A stretch of DNA of 57,219 nt. It comes from Acanthaster planci (lineage: Eukaryota; Echinodermata; Asteroidea; Valvatida; Acanthasteridae). The translations under genes and the position numbers were made by a program. Of this stretch, positions 11,810 through 22,690 are shown in pieces; position 1 is the stretch's first letter; each line of letters begins with the position of its first letter. The DNA is taken from positions 1,391,536-1,448,754 of the forward strand of contig NW_019091378.1 in the NCBI RefSeq assembly GCF_001949145.1. Reading direction: 5' to 3'. Below the pieces are notes generated by a model that did not search any database, had not been told where the DNA came from, and was given only the letters and a program-made list of their open reading frames with translations.

Positions 11810-11885
11810 TGTACACTCATATTTCCTATGACAAGGTAGCCCATAACAAAAATAAATACCCTGCTTGCTCTTGCCGACTGTGCAA
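11810..11885 (-). pseudogene. Zinc-knuckle-like remnant of the DIRS gag region
   Basis: SKQGIYFCYGLPCHRKYEC is readable on the minus strand. Its Cys and His spacing is roughly that of a CCHC zinc knuckle (C-x-x-C-G-x-x-G-H-x-x-x-x-C) with damage. It sits between the gag-like remnant and RT, as expected for DIRS or retrotransposon gag. Confidence 0.45.
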
Positions 11886-12079
11886 ACTTCCACTGCCTAT
11901 GAAACCGCCGGCGCCTGCTGCATCGGTAGCCAGGAAGAAAATCTGATAGTTCGTCTTATCTTGGCCTGCTGTCTTGAGCTACTTCTCCACATAGCCCTCA
12001 CTTTGGCTTTATAGTATATTCTCTTTTTGTCTTCTGAATCAAGAGAAAGTGCGTTGGCGTCATACTCATTCACTGTTCT

Positions 12080-12331
12080 CTATCCTAGCTCCAATGCATG
12101 CATCATTCTTATTAGTTTTTGTCTGTCACTAATGAGCTCAATACCTTTGGATGAAAAGTCTGCCGAGGCTTGCTGAATGTCTGCCCCACCCCCAGAGGTG
12201 ACTTTGCGTCCCTCAGCTTGCTTGTTACCCTTACCCTTGAAAATGTATCCATCATTGGCTAGATACTGCCTTGTAATTTGTGAGCTGGCTGTTGGAGAGT
12301 TTCTTGCGATTTGTGTTGATCGTACTCTCAA
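12080..12331 (-). pseudogene. Gag-like upstream ORF fragment of the DIRS element
   Basis: An open stretch of 83 codons, basic and polar (ends DRQKLIRMMHALELG). It lies directly upstream of the zinc-knuckle remnant and inside the terminal repeats, so it is probably the gag-like region. No domain is recognised; the assignment rests on position. Confidence 0.4.
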
Positions 12332-12489
12332 AAGCCGAAAGTTTAGACAGTATCAGGTTGTCAAGTTTATCCAATAGAGCAGCTTGTTAACTGGTGGCTA
12401 CCTGCTTGAAATAAAGCCAGTGCTGGCTTGTAACTGTTGCTGTTCTGTGATATGATGACTGAAAACTGAGTGCCTTGTGTAAAGTGCTT

Positions 12490-12632
12490 TCAAGAATTGA
12501 TCTGATCATTTCCCTTCTTCTTTGTTAAACCTTTCTACGCCCTCATTACCTAACCCGCTACAGCTACGCGTGGCTTGAATTCCTCTGACATTTATTTCCC
12601 GCTGCACTTCAAAACAGGGAAATGTATTCCAC
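12490..12632 (-). repeat. DIRS terminal direct repeat (5' side of element)
   Basis: Partner of 8558-8700, in the same orientation and at the upstream end relative to the coding modules. See that entry for shared words. Confidence 0.65.
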
Positions 12633-13230
12633 TGATTCAACAATATCTATTCACATTTTGTTCAATGGTACAGAGCTTGGGAATTGGTTCCAGGTGATCA
12701 AACCAACACTTACCGCTGATAAGCACCGTAGTCTGAGCTTGATAAACAGTGCTTTCCATCACCTTATATAAGAAGCATCACCTTGCAAACGACCTTCCAA
12801 ACCATCCTCTTTTTAAAAAAAAAATCTGGGCATGTAATATGTCTTGTGCTGTCCAACCGCAACATTTGTTTGCGAAGAGTTTGCCATTGGTTTTTATAAA
12901 CTGGTATCAAATACTTGTGGTTAAAATGGAGAGGCAGAGCCCTCGGGGATTCCTCACTTGTCTAAAGCCTCACTGAAAGGGTTATTAGAAAGGCCTGTGA
13001 CGTTAAGATTTATGGCAAGATTTTGTTTGAGAAAATGTTCTTCCTCGATAGACAAAGAAAGTAATTGATTGTAAGTGTTAACAGTATGCCCCCCAGAAGA
13101 TGCCCATCTAAATATTTATAACAATAAAAGCCATGGGAAGATTTTGAATTTGTTTGTGCAAATAATACAAGCCCCAAACATCTATGCCTTGAGCTGGTAC
13201 CACAACAACTATCCTGCTATTCATCAGGAC
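12633..13230. other. Noncoding stretch
   Basis: No gene recognised. Short open frames here have no recognisable content. Confidence 0.35.
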
Positions 13231-13235
13231 TTAAC

Positions 13236-13478
13236 ATGGTCGTTTTCCATTACTCAACTTCGTCTCCGTTTTAGGCTTCGTTCCCCAAACCAATCCCTGA
13301 TTGTGGGACTGGAGCGTTTAAATTACATTGGATTACGGTAATTTTTGGCTTTCTTACATCTTATTTGATGTTTTGTGGCACTCTTAGAATAATTACTGCG
13401 CTTACAGCTTCAAAGTCAGCTAGTAAAAAAAACAGTTGAAGCCTGAGATGGAGCCGAAGTTGAGTATTGGAAAACGGC
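13236..13478. repeat. Inverted repeat (arms of about 42 bp)
   Basis: The left arm at about 13237-13278 (ttttccattactcaacttcg, then tctccgttttaggcttcg) is complementary to the right arm at about 13437-13478, with only a few mismatches. The arms are separated by about 160 bp. It could be a small MITE or a transcribed hairpin; no other copy is seen in the window. Confidence 0.6.
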
Positions 13479-13859
13479 CGATGAGTCTCCACTTTAAGAT
13501 GGATCTTAGCTAAGATGCATTCCAAGATCAATTTCACCAAACCCATCCTAGGAAGATGCATAAAATGACTGTCATTGTTTCATGTTTGTTTCCATTTCAT
13601 GTTTGTTTTTTACAATTTGACGAACAGTCATTGAAAAAAAACATGCAAAGCCAATTTCCTTTGCCCCAGTGCATGTATAGAATGTGAACGTTTGCGTGGG
13701 TAGTTCTACGCAAGGTGTGATTGAGTCATTCATGCTTTACAAAGATGAGCTGTTGATTTACATTTAAATTTTGTAAATGAGCTATCTTTATTGAAACTAC
13801 CCAAAAGATATCAGACATCTGTTTCTATATACAGCCTTTTGGTTCCTCAAAACTGTTAC

Positions 13860-14610
13860 ATGTTCTTGTATGTATACATTTTATTTATTTATTCATTATT
13901 TACCTTGGGTAATCCATTCAGTGACCAAAATTCACTGATCTTTCATAGATCCCAGCTCACATATCTGTTATTACAATTGTAATTAATCAAAAACCACATT
14001 AAAACAATAAGTTAGATTAAAAACACTAAAAAAAGCTATTAAGAATCAACAAAACTGTTAAAAAATCACACACATTAAGCACATACATTAGGCAAAATTC
14101 ATCAGTTTGAGTTGATTCAGAAAAACTATTCAGACTTAAATGAGAAGATTTCATATGTTGGTAAATTGTTCTGCGAAAATTAAAAGTTCTTCCACTTTCT
14201 GTTCTAGGATGCGGGAGAACTATGTTACCAACGGTGCTATTTCTTGTTTGGTGACGATGTGAGCCACTGACTCGAATAAAAACATCACTGAGATATTTTA
14301 GTACCTTACAAATTAAACATTTAAAAAAACCATAGTATTTTGGATATCTCTTCTTGCCTGAAGAGAATTCCGTCCCAATTCGCCTTGCATTACTGATGGA
14401 GATGTTCGAGATGGAACCTTCAGAACAGTGCATCTTGCTCTATTCATAACTACATCAGGCCTGTAATCAGAAATTTTGAGGCGTGACTCCAAACCAGATC
14501 ACAGTAATCAAACAGAGGAAAAATGAGGCTTTTGAGGACAAGATTGAGTGTAATACAGGCAAGACATTTTTAAGTCTGTTTAAAACACCTATACATTATG
14601 TAGCTCTAGG
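13860..14610 (-). mobile_element. 5'-truncated CR1/Jockey-type LINE, 3' end fragment
   Basis: The minus strand encodes the RT C-terminal region typical of CR1-like LINEs. PLFDYCDLVWSHASK is readable near 14470-14530, and a 135-codon open stretch (14026-14433) reads YLSDVFIRV, then TRNSTVGNIVLPHPRTESGR. These match the family's 'YLSDLF.P.....TRNS..G.L..P..RTE.GRR'. The element then runs through a short 3' UTR to a tail rich in AATAAA/AATA (about 13870-13890), as expected for a 3' terminus. RT catalytic motifs and ORF1 are missing, and frameshifts lie upstream. Confidence 0.8.
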
Positions 14611-15189
14611 ACAACACTCACTTTTAACGGCAATAATTTCCAGATGAAATACAAATCAACACACTCATTACTGAGATAAGATGACCCTTAGACCATTCTT
14701 AAGTTAAGACGAGTTCAGCTGCATTTCTAAGGTAGTCAGGAGTTGTTGGTTGTGTGCTAAATTTGGTGGAATTGATTGAATGACTAGTCAAGTCAAGTCA
14801 AGACAAGTTACCCTTCTAAAGATTATTTTTAGCACTTCACGATTTGGGCCCATCTGACTGCACAATGGTCAGGTTTCATCACAATAGCTATTTGGACAGA
14901 GTGACCAAGTGTAAACAGCTGAGCAGAAACATTATGCTGTCTTTTTGCCTGTCTCCATGACAACCGTAACTTGTTTCAGGGCCATGAAGATACACTCTTG
15001 ACACTTGAAGCTGAAATCTTGTATTGGTGACCAATAGCTTAGCTCAACTGCCTCTTTCTCACAACAAATAACAAAGCTCTTAAATGGAATAAGGTGTGGA
15101 ACTTGGCCACAGTTACAAAATGGGAATTTATTTCAATTTACCATTGTGTAGTGAGAGTAAACGTTTGATAAAACTGAAAGAAGTGTGGA
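14611..15189. other. Noncoding stretch
   Basis: No gene seen. Contains a short aagtcaagtcaagacaagt direct repeat near 14790-14810. Confidence 0.35.
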
Positions 15190-15350
15190 CCTCGAGCTGG
15201 ACCAAGAGAGGGCACTGTTTTCTTAGCGAAGGAGGCTCCTTAGGTCAGAACTGAAGTTCATTGGTTCACAAACAACCAAGAAATGAGTGCATTATGGTCA
15301 CATCACTACCAACTAAATGAACACTTCTGACTTAGAGCGTCCTCTCAAAA
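15190..15350 (+). repeat. Repeat family R1, copy 2
   Basis: Left two-thirds of the family: gctggaccaagagagggc, then ctgaagttcattggttcac, attatggtcacatc and aaatgaacac. Matches 54238-54445 in inverse orientation. Confidence 0.65.
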
Positions 15351-15479
15351 ATCACAATTTTACCATTTCTTTTGTTTGTTGCTATTTCAAAAAAGTTTAG
15401 ACAGACGCTTGTTGGCGACGTGCTGTAGTTTGATTCAGGCATTCAGATCCCTTGAGGGAGAATGGTGAATCCACAGAGC

Positions 15480-15790
15480 TATATTAAATTACCGGAGGAC
15501 AACCCGGGCGCATCCATGTTTCTACACAAACCCATCGAAAACTTGAAATTCTGTACAGCTTTTGTACCTGCAGCTGTAGTGGGGAATAAAGGGGAAACAC
15601 TCTGTTAAATTCAGAAAGAATATATGTACTTGCCATGAGGGAGTATTTGGCCAAGACTAGAATGTGAGAATGGATGCTGATACTGCACAAGTCAAGGACG
15701 AGGGGCATTATCCGTGTCCAAGACTGGCCAAGCACAATGTTCATTCCCCTTCGTAAATATTGTCTGGGCCAGAATGTCAAAAGAAGTTAA
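15480..15790. other. Long open stretch with no recognised product
   Basis: The minus strand is open for 98 codons (15484-15780). The plus strand reads ASMFLHKPIENLKFCTAFVP and later stretches broken by two stops. Neither resembles a family I know. Confidence 0.15.
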
Positions 15791-16041
15791 ATCTTAAATT
15801 TCCAACCATTCTTATTCAACTGTTTTACTTCATTTTTTTTCCCAACCCCTCCCTTGGCCATGTTATGGTACACATGTATGTGTCACCTGCAAGTCGGTTC
15901 TTAATGAGCCATTTAAGACTGGCCTTGTGATGGGTTCTTGATAAATACGTGTGGAAAGGCTAAACCGCCTCAGCTATTGAACGCATGTATTCATAAATAG
16001 CTTTATGGTTGAATCAGATGACAGAGCATACCTTTTTGCCG

Positions 16042-16700
16042 TTATGTATTTTAAGAAAGGCTTTCATGTACCCCTGCATCCCCAGTGATCTTCGCGATTA
16101 TACCAGTGACTGGCATCCAAGGCCTGTGTGATGTGGGAATGTGAAGGTGTGAGTAGGGTCTGGACAGGTAAACCTTGCTTGATATCAGGCCAGCTGCCCT
16201 CCTGCCCAGGAGGGTGCTGCGTCAGTGACTTTGAGCACAGAAAACTTGATGCATTTACATCGGCAATCAAGAAATTGAGAACATTAGGGATTTGAGCTGC
16301 TGTAGATCATTTGTTTTGAGCTCAAGTAGAATGTCTTCCATTTCTTCCTTCAAAGAGTTGGTCTGACAGCTGTGTTGTCGTTGGTGACTGTCAATTTGTG
16401 GAGATGATCGATCAGAGTGGCAGTGTGTCTGCGTCGGTCTGCACCGTGGCAAAGCCTGTGAAATCACCACGGAAACAGTATACACTGATGGACTAGAAAG
16501 TGACCATGGTATGCAAGGGCTGACCCACGGGGGCAAAGGGGAACTACACCCCCACTCCAAAAATGGTAATGTTTTTTGTTAGTTTTTGAAAGATAATGAG
16601 AGAAAATCTTTTTTAACTGATTTCATTTCCTTGTCTTCCAAATGCATGTTAAAACCCAACTTTAGCCTCACCCCTCAGATGAAAGGCCATATGAACTTAC
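16042..16700 (+). repeat. Repeat family R2, copy B
   Basis: Contiguous counterpart of the two separated segments 2976-3345 and 4590-4860. It shows the shorter structure lacking the intervening 1.2 kb. Short open frames across it are in damaged sequence. Confidence 0.6.
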
Positions 16701-17756
16701 ATAATCATAGAAATTCACCAATTAATTAGCCTCCTTCCCCCTCAAAGAAAAAAAATTGTTTTGGATCTGCTCTTTGGGATGGTTTGCCATTTTTGCTGTA
16801 CCAATCATTCCAAATTTCTTTGTAGAAATAATGAATTTTTTCTGTTTGCAACTTTTAACCTGTTTTGCATCGCATTGCATTATTTGATATATATTTGTTT
16901 CCTTTTTAAGAAGTGCATGGGTCCAGATGTTGGTTTTCCTTGGATTTTTCTCAGATACCTTAAGGGATTGCCTTGGTCCTGATTGTTGCCATGACAACTA
17001 CTCAGCCTCCAGTATCCTCTGTAAAACCTCCCAAGACCCTGGAAACCTCCCGAGACTGTCCTGGGCCAGGATGTGATGTCCCTTGTCATTCCTCATCCGA
17101 GACCTTACAGTTGCTACAGGTTCCTGGTGGAGAATGAAAGTGTTCAGACTGGGGCAGTGTTACACGATGTGGATCCAAGGTAAGGGGATGAAATACCTTT
17201 TCTCTTAGGACTGAAGTTACTGGTTCAAGTACTTGTTTCCTTTTCTTCCTTTGTTCTTTTTCATGATATCTCGTGATTTAATTAGACTCTACCCTAAACT
17301 CGTCCTTTTTGCTTAATTTGACTTGCTCGCTGTCAGCACCATTCTCAAGAAGAGCATTGCATGCACGGCCTCTGTGTAGCTTACCGCATATCACTGCACT
17401 GCTATGTCTTCAGGTCTGACAAGGAAAGGAGCAAATTGCCCAGGAAATCCTCCAGCAGCTTCCCATAAACATGTACAAACAGATGGTGCATGAAAGACCT
17501 TTGGCTATGGGGGGAAGGCATGAGGACAATTTCATACTTGAATTCTTTGCCGGATTTCTCAGCATTTTTCAATCCTGATTTATTTCCTATCATTACGTAA
17601 TGGCTTTAAGGGACACAAAACAATGAATTAGACATTTCCTTTTAGTTGTTTGCAGCCTGAAAAACTATAGGGGTTTCAGTTTGGAATTTGCCATAAAATG
17701 AGTAATGATGGTTCGATTTGCTTGTACATGGACAAGACTTAAACCATACTATTTTA

Positions 17757-17822
17757 TTAACCCTAAACCTCCTGGGGTGTAGGTAAAATCATCTTAAAAT
17801 TGGAGGATTTGGGACTGTTAGT
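17757..17822 (-). repeat. Repeat family R3, solo copy
   Basis: About 65 bp. Read on the minus strand it begins with the family core taacagtcccaaatcctcca and ends with a ccag(g)aggttt segment. Related copies are at 30216-30602, 33122-33172 and 49755-49800. Confidence 0.6.
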
Positions 17823-19270
17823 GATAGCTATCCATTCCACTCTCCTATTTTTCTGTGATGCATGATCCCTTCTGTCGTTCTTACTCAACATTTCCAGGAA
17901 CACTTCTTGGTTATTTCTGGAAATAGGCTGTAATCTTTTTCCTAGTTGCCATGTTTTTCTGAGTATTAAGACTGATAGATGGCATTTGGAAAAAGTTGTG
18001 AATTGTAATTTGACATGTCCAGCTGGATTCAGTTAGGTAGCTAGTGGCTAGCTGTCTAGCATATCTACAATCCGGATAAGGCATGTCATATTTGTGTCTG
18101 TAAGACCTGTCATGTTTCAAAACAAGAGTTGACATTTTTTGGCTTGTTTATATTTCATCAGTGTATAAGCATATTTGATTGTTGTCGTCAGATTTCTTAA
18201 AGCTTAATGACTGATGGCTTTTGAGTGTCATTCACCTAGGTTCAAGTTCACCCTGACGGGCTGTTGAAAAGTTTTCTAACTGGTCTTGTTGACAGGTCCT
18301 GGTACACACAAACAAACAAACAAACACAGTATCTCCATCTTGTTCCTGCTCAGATTGAATGAAACACCAATATAAATCCCTGTCATCTGATTGGTACGTA
18401 GGATTATGTATAATTAATGGCTGACCATTAAATATACCCCACTGAATATTGCATGCCCACAGTACACAAGGTCGTGGCTCTTGAGTTGATCAAATAGAAA
18501 TAAATTAAATTGTCAAACAGTTGTCAGTCAGAGCAACTTGTTAGACATATGGGCACTTCTGTTCAAGCATGAATCAGATCAAATTTTGAAAACTTCTTGC
18601 TGCAATTTTCTGCAAGCTGAAAAAGCAAATCAACTATTGGGATAAAGAGTTTATAGAAGATTTATTCAGGCATTGTGTAAAACAAGTGATGAATGTTTTG
18701 CATTTGTACAGCAGAGTGAAGAACAATTTCATGAGGTGACAAAGTTAACGTTCCAGTCCATGGGGTAAAGCCTTGTTCTATTCAATGAATGTTTCAAAAG
18801 GGAAAAGCGAGTGAAGAAGAACTTTCAATTTGTCACATCATGAAATAATTCCAACAGTTGGAATTAACATTCATCACTTTGAATAAGCAAGGGTTCTTTT
18901 GTGGTTTTTCAATTACACGTACTTGCACATTGCAAGTAGACTGCAAAGGATCGGCCACATGGTGTGCTATATTCACTGTTCTACTTGTCAGTGGAAATCC
19001 TTTATGCATCCGCTGTGTGAATTTCCAAATCTAAAAGGCTTATGTAACAAATTTTCTTTGATATGCTTGTTGGGCATCTTCATTTGCTTCTTCAGTGTTT
19101 ATAAACTATTTGACTTCCTTTTGGGTCAAGAGTATTGAGAAAAACACCTTTTTAGATATTTCAAAACTTTTGCATGAGCATAAAAACAAACAGCGGCCAG
19201 GACTAGGATAATTGAACATAAAGTTCATTTGTCAAGAGATGGACTCTTACACGTAGATCACAACATTGTT
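17823..19270. other. Noncoding stretch with a CAAA microsatellite
   Basis: No gene recognised. A short (CAAA)n run lies at about 18307-18328. Confidence 0.35.
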
Positions 19271-20525
19271 TTCTGTGCTTCACAGCTATCTTCGGCCGTG
19301 GTATGGACCAAAGTGTGTGCTTCCACCATCCAGGCCGTCATGGACAATGGACACAGTATGTCTGCAGGCTGGACCAAGAACAGTGGCGCTGTGGCACCTG
19401 TAGCCCTGGCAGAGAGTGACCACTGGGATATACATGGATATACATGGACGACGCAAACACTATGAAGAGAATCAGCATGCATTACAATGCCACCGTAATT
19501 CTGTAGTTGAGGTGAGTCAGGAAGTTTAAATTCATTCCAAACTGATAATGTCCTGCAGCTGACTTCAAAAAACTATGTGTGAGCCTTACACCACAAATTT
19601 GTAATATAGCTCCACAATGGACTCGTGGCCGATCTAATAAAAAGTTGCTTAGCTTTTTCAGTTACACAACTAGAAAACAGGTTTATTCTCCATTATTTTA
19701 AGAACAGTACAGAGACTTCAGTTTTTGCAATGTTATGTGAAAAATGACCAATTTCATCAAAACCTATTTTCTTTTTACAATATTTTCAAAAATCACATTA
19801 ACTATACCTCATTGATGAATTATGGGTCACATTTTACTTGACCATGAAAACTTCTCCAGGTGTGCAGTTTTGGCTCATCTCATTTGTGTTTCTCCCATGA
19901 TTTCCAGCCATCCTAAATGTACTACCTGGCTGTTAGCACTGCTGTCCGTTATCTTTCAGATGAACCAAACTGACAGACACCCTCAACATCACTAAGAGCT
20001 GTCGCAAAAGTGGTGCAATGATTGCACTTAACCAGCAGGTGCAGTTCTCCAAACCTCCCTGCAGTGTCATCTCCGAAGGTTCCTTTGTGTCCTCCATCAA
20101 AGCCAGACCCAGCTCTACATCGCTTCTCGTCACATAGACTCCCCCATTGCCGTCTTCAATGCCGGTGGAGAAACTCTTGCGCAACTCAAGCTGGCTCTCC
20201 AGGGAAAAGTCCTGAGTGACTCTGACCCGACATTTGCCCTTCACATCGACTTCCAAAGAGACATCTACGACCCAGTGACAATCGAGACTTGTGTGCTGTG
20301 ACAGAAGAAACTATGACCCTGTCTGTTGCCATCAACATCTTCAAGGACATTTCACTCAAACTACAAGGACTATAGTCCTACAATATGTACACATTGAGTG
20401 GAAATATTGTTGGAAATGAAACAGAAAGCCACTACCTTACAGGTGAGCATGTCTCACTTTTCTCAGATGTTTCAATTGAACAGAACCAGAATGCTTCACT
20501 TCAACATATTTAGACTGGTGACTTT

Positions 20526-20746
20526 GGGCCAATTTCATAGAGCTGCTTAAGCACAAAATTTGCTTAAGCGCAAAAAAGCCTTGCTTAAAAAACAAAGGTT
20601 ACCAGCTCAAACTCTATCTGATTGTCATGCTAATCAAAAGACAGCTAAATGTGATCCAAACACAATATACATCACATGGAATTTTGGCTGGTTAACTGAT
20701 TTGTTAAGCAAATTTTGTGCATAAGCAGCTCTGTGAAATTGGCCCC
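20526..20746. mobile_element. GGGCC-ended MITE, copy 1
   Basis: Terminal inverted repeats of about 45 bp: GGGCCAATTTCATAGAGCTG at the left, CTGTGAAATTGGCCCC at the right, followed inward by TTAAGCACAAAATTTGCTTA and its complement. No coding capacity. Closely matches 23626-23866. Confidence 0.8.
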
Positions 20747-20870
20747 TTGATTTAGCAAACCAATGCATCTTGCCATTAACCCAAAATGTTGGAAATTTGT
20801 CATCCACCGTGCCAAGACTTTTCTGTTAAGGAAGGAGGCATGCTGTAACAGGTTTACTCCAAAGGTTAGC

Positions 20871-20906
20871 CACACACTGTACAGCAGTCATGCTGTACAG
20901 TGTGTG
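20871..20906. repeat. Perfect 16-bp hairpin
   Basis: Arm CACACACTGTACAGCA (20871-20886), loop GTCA, arm TGCTGTACAGTGTGTG (20891-20906), with no mismatch. Confidence 0.8.
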
Positions 20907-21117
20907 TACACATTCAGTACAGCAAAAGTCATGCTTATACTTTCACTTTTTCAATTATAAACACATCATTTTGAAACACATACTTGATTTCAACATGATT
21001 TCAAATCATTGCTTTTCAAGCATGATTACGGCCTTGTAATTAATCCAGTAATATTGAGCGGTTAAGGAGCAGAAGATTCATACACCCTGCCATTGTAAAC
21101 AATTCAAGTAACAATCC

Positions 21118-21222
21118 GAATGGGTTACTTTTACAGCCTTATCAAATTGGAGTGGTCACAGAGAAGACTGACTTGCATCATTCAGCCTTGAAGGATCATC
21201 AGTACCACGGTGACCTCATAGT
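21118..21222 (+). repeat. Dispersed direct duplicate (partner at 22592-22690)
   Basis: Shares tgggttacttttaca, attggagtg.tca.agaga, gacttgcatcattcagcc, and ggatcatcag..accac.gtgacctc with 22592-22690. Confidence 0.7.
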
Positions 21223-21735
21223 GAGTACACGTAGACCAATGCGACAACTAGAATTAGGAAGTCAATACTGTAGTGGCACCACTGCCTGTATGCAGGTGGC
21301 TTGCCGAAAGACATGCTCACCCCAAGGATAATCTGCACCACAGTGACCTCGTCGGCAACAGTAAGTACATGTAGACCAATGCTTCAAGTGGAATTGGGAA
21401 GTCAATACTGTAGTGGCACCACTGTCTGTACGCAGGGCCCAATTTCACGGTGCTGCTTACCGCGTTCGAAAAAATCTGCGCTTACCGTATTAGAAAATTC
21501 TGTGCTTGCGGCGAACATATTTCACAGGTTAGCGAAGAATTTTGGCTTGTGCGCGCATGTGTACATAACGCATCTAAGGATTCTGTGCGAAAGGGTTAGC
21601 GCAGAATGTTTCTGCTAGCGCGGTTAGGGAGAATGGAGATCGTAAGTGCGGAATTCTGCAGTAAGTAACACCATGAAATGAGGCCCAGGTGGCTTGCCAA
21701 AACGCATTCTCAGCCCAAGGATAATCTGCACCAGA
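21222..21735 (+). repeat. Tandem duplication of about 135 bp, second unit split by a MITE
   Basis: Unit 1 is 21222-21357. Unit 2 is 21359-21437 plus 21685-21738. Both carry aagtcaatactgtagtggca, gtggcttgcc and cccaaggataatctgcacca. The MITE at 21435-21687 sits exactly inside unit 2. Confidence 0.8.
21435..21687. mobile_element. GGGCC-ended MITE, copy 3, inserted in the duplicated unit
   Basis: Left end GGCCCAATTTCACGGTGCTG and right end ACCATGAAATGAGGCC form the inverted repeat. Compared with the uninterrupted duplicate, the insertion is flanked by CAG on both sides, giving a 3-bp target-site duplication. Confidence 0.75.
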
Positions 21736-22591
21736 TGTTCTAGAAAAGCTTTGTCATGTCTTTTAAAAGGCGATTTTAGAAAGTGACATTTCCCAGCATT
21801 AGTTTTGCCTTGTCTGTTTTCTTTTAATCTCTGCTTTTATGTCTCTTCCCATCCTCTTCAAGTTGGCTACACCCTCCATCTTCACTTCAAATTACAATTT
21901 TATATTTTCTGCTCCATTGCCCAGTTGCAGTTTAATTACTGCAAAGTTTTGCATCCGTCACAAGACTGTAAAATAGTACTACTTCAAGTAGAAAAAGGAG
22001 CTTTTCAACTGTGACAAATTTATATTCTCTTTTTGGCTGGTGACTTACCTTTATTCTTTTGATCCCTCCTTATAATTCACACCATGTTCTCATTCACCTT
22101 GCTTCCTTGTTTTAATTATCTGAAGTTTTTTCCCCAAGCAGAACCTAAAAATGAATATCTATACTGGAATAAGAGTGTGATGGGGCAGTTTTAAAAGATT
22201 ATATTTAAAAGCAGCTTAGGACGTAATGAACCAAGCCAGAACACAGCGTAGCCTGTGGAGAATGAAATGTTGACTCCATGAAATACAGAATTATTGGTTG
22301 CATTGCATTTGCAGACGTGATGTTGATGATTGATATATATTAGGCTTGGAGTTCATAGAAATAGGAGTGAAAATTTCCTATGAGACCAAGAAAGTGTTTA
22401 AAACCCTTATCACCTGTAAAACACCACCAATGTGACAGACTCTTCAGCAATAAGAATCAGTATTTCTTATTTATTCTTATTTTATATTATATTTAATTAT
22501 ATTTGTTACCATAGTTTCTCTTTTCATACTCCAGACTGCCAGGGGAGTCTTCACATGGACATTTTTTACATCTTCTGTGACTGCTTGACAA

Positions 22592-22690
22592 CAATCTGAA
22601 TGGGTTACTTTTACAACCTCATTAGATTGGAGTGATCAGAGAAGATTGACTTGCATCATTCAGCCTGGAAGGATCATCAGCACCACAGTG
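22592..22690 (+). repeat. Dispersed direct duplicate (partner at 21118-21222)
   Basis: See partner. This copy runs into the coding-like island beginning near 22690. Confidence 0.7.

Larger units (their letters stand above)
8556..12632 (-). mobile_element. Degenerate DIRS-order (tyrosine recombinase) retrotransposon
   Basis: Read on the minus strand the order is terminal repeat, gag-like remnant, zinc-knuckle-like remnant, reverse transcriptase, RNase H, tyrosine recombinase, terminal repeat. No DDE integrase or aspartic protease domain is seen; with the recombinase, this identifies the DIRS order rather than Gypsy or Copia. DIRS elements are known to integrate a circular DNA intermediate with a tyrosine recombinase. 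All coding modules contain stops and frameshifts, so this copy is inactive. Flanking direct repeats of about 140 bp (8558-8700 and 12490-12632), diverged by roughly a quarter to a third by eye, suggest an old insertion. Confidence 0.85.

Noticed and set aside
17022-17179. A cadherin-like phrase (FLVENESVQTG) ahead of a GTAAGG donor
   Set aside because: Only a short resemblance, with no Ca-binding motifs or neighbouring repeats; not enough to call an exon.
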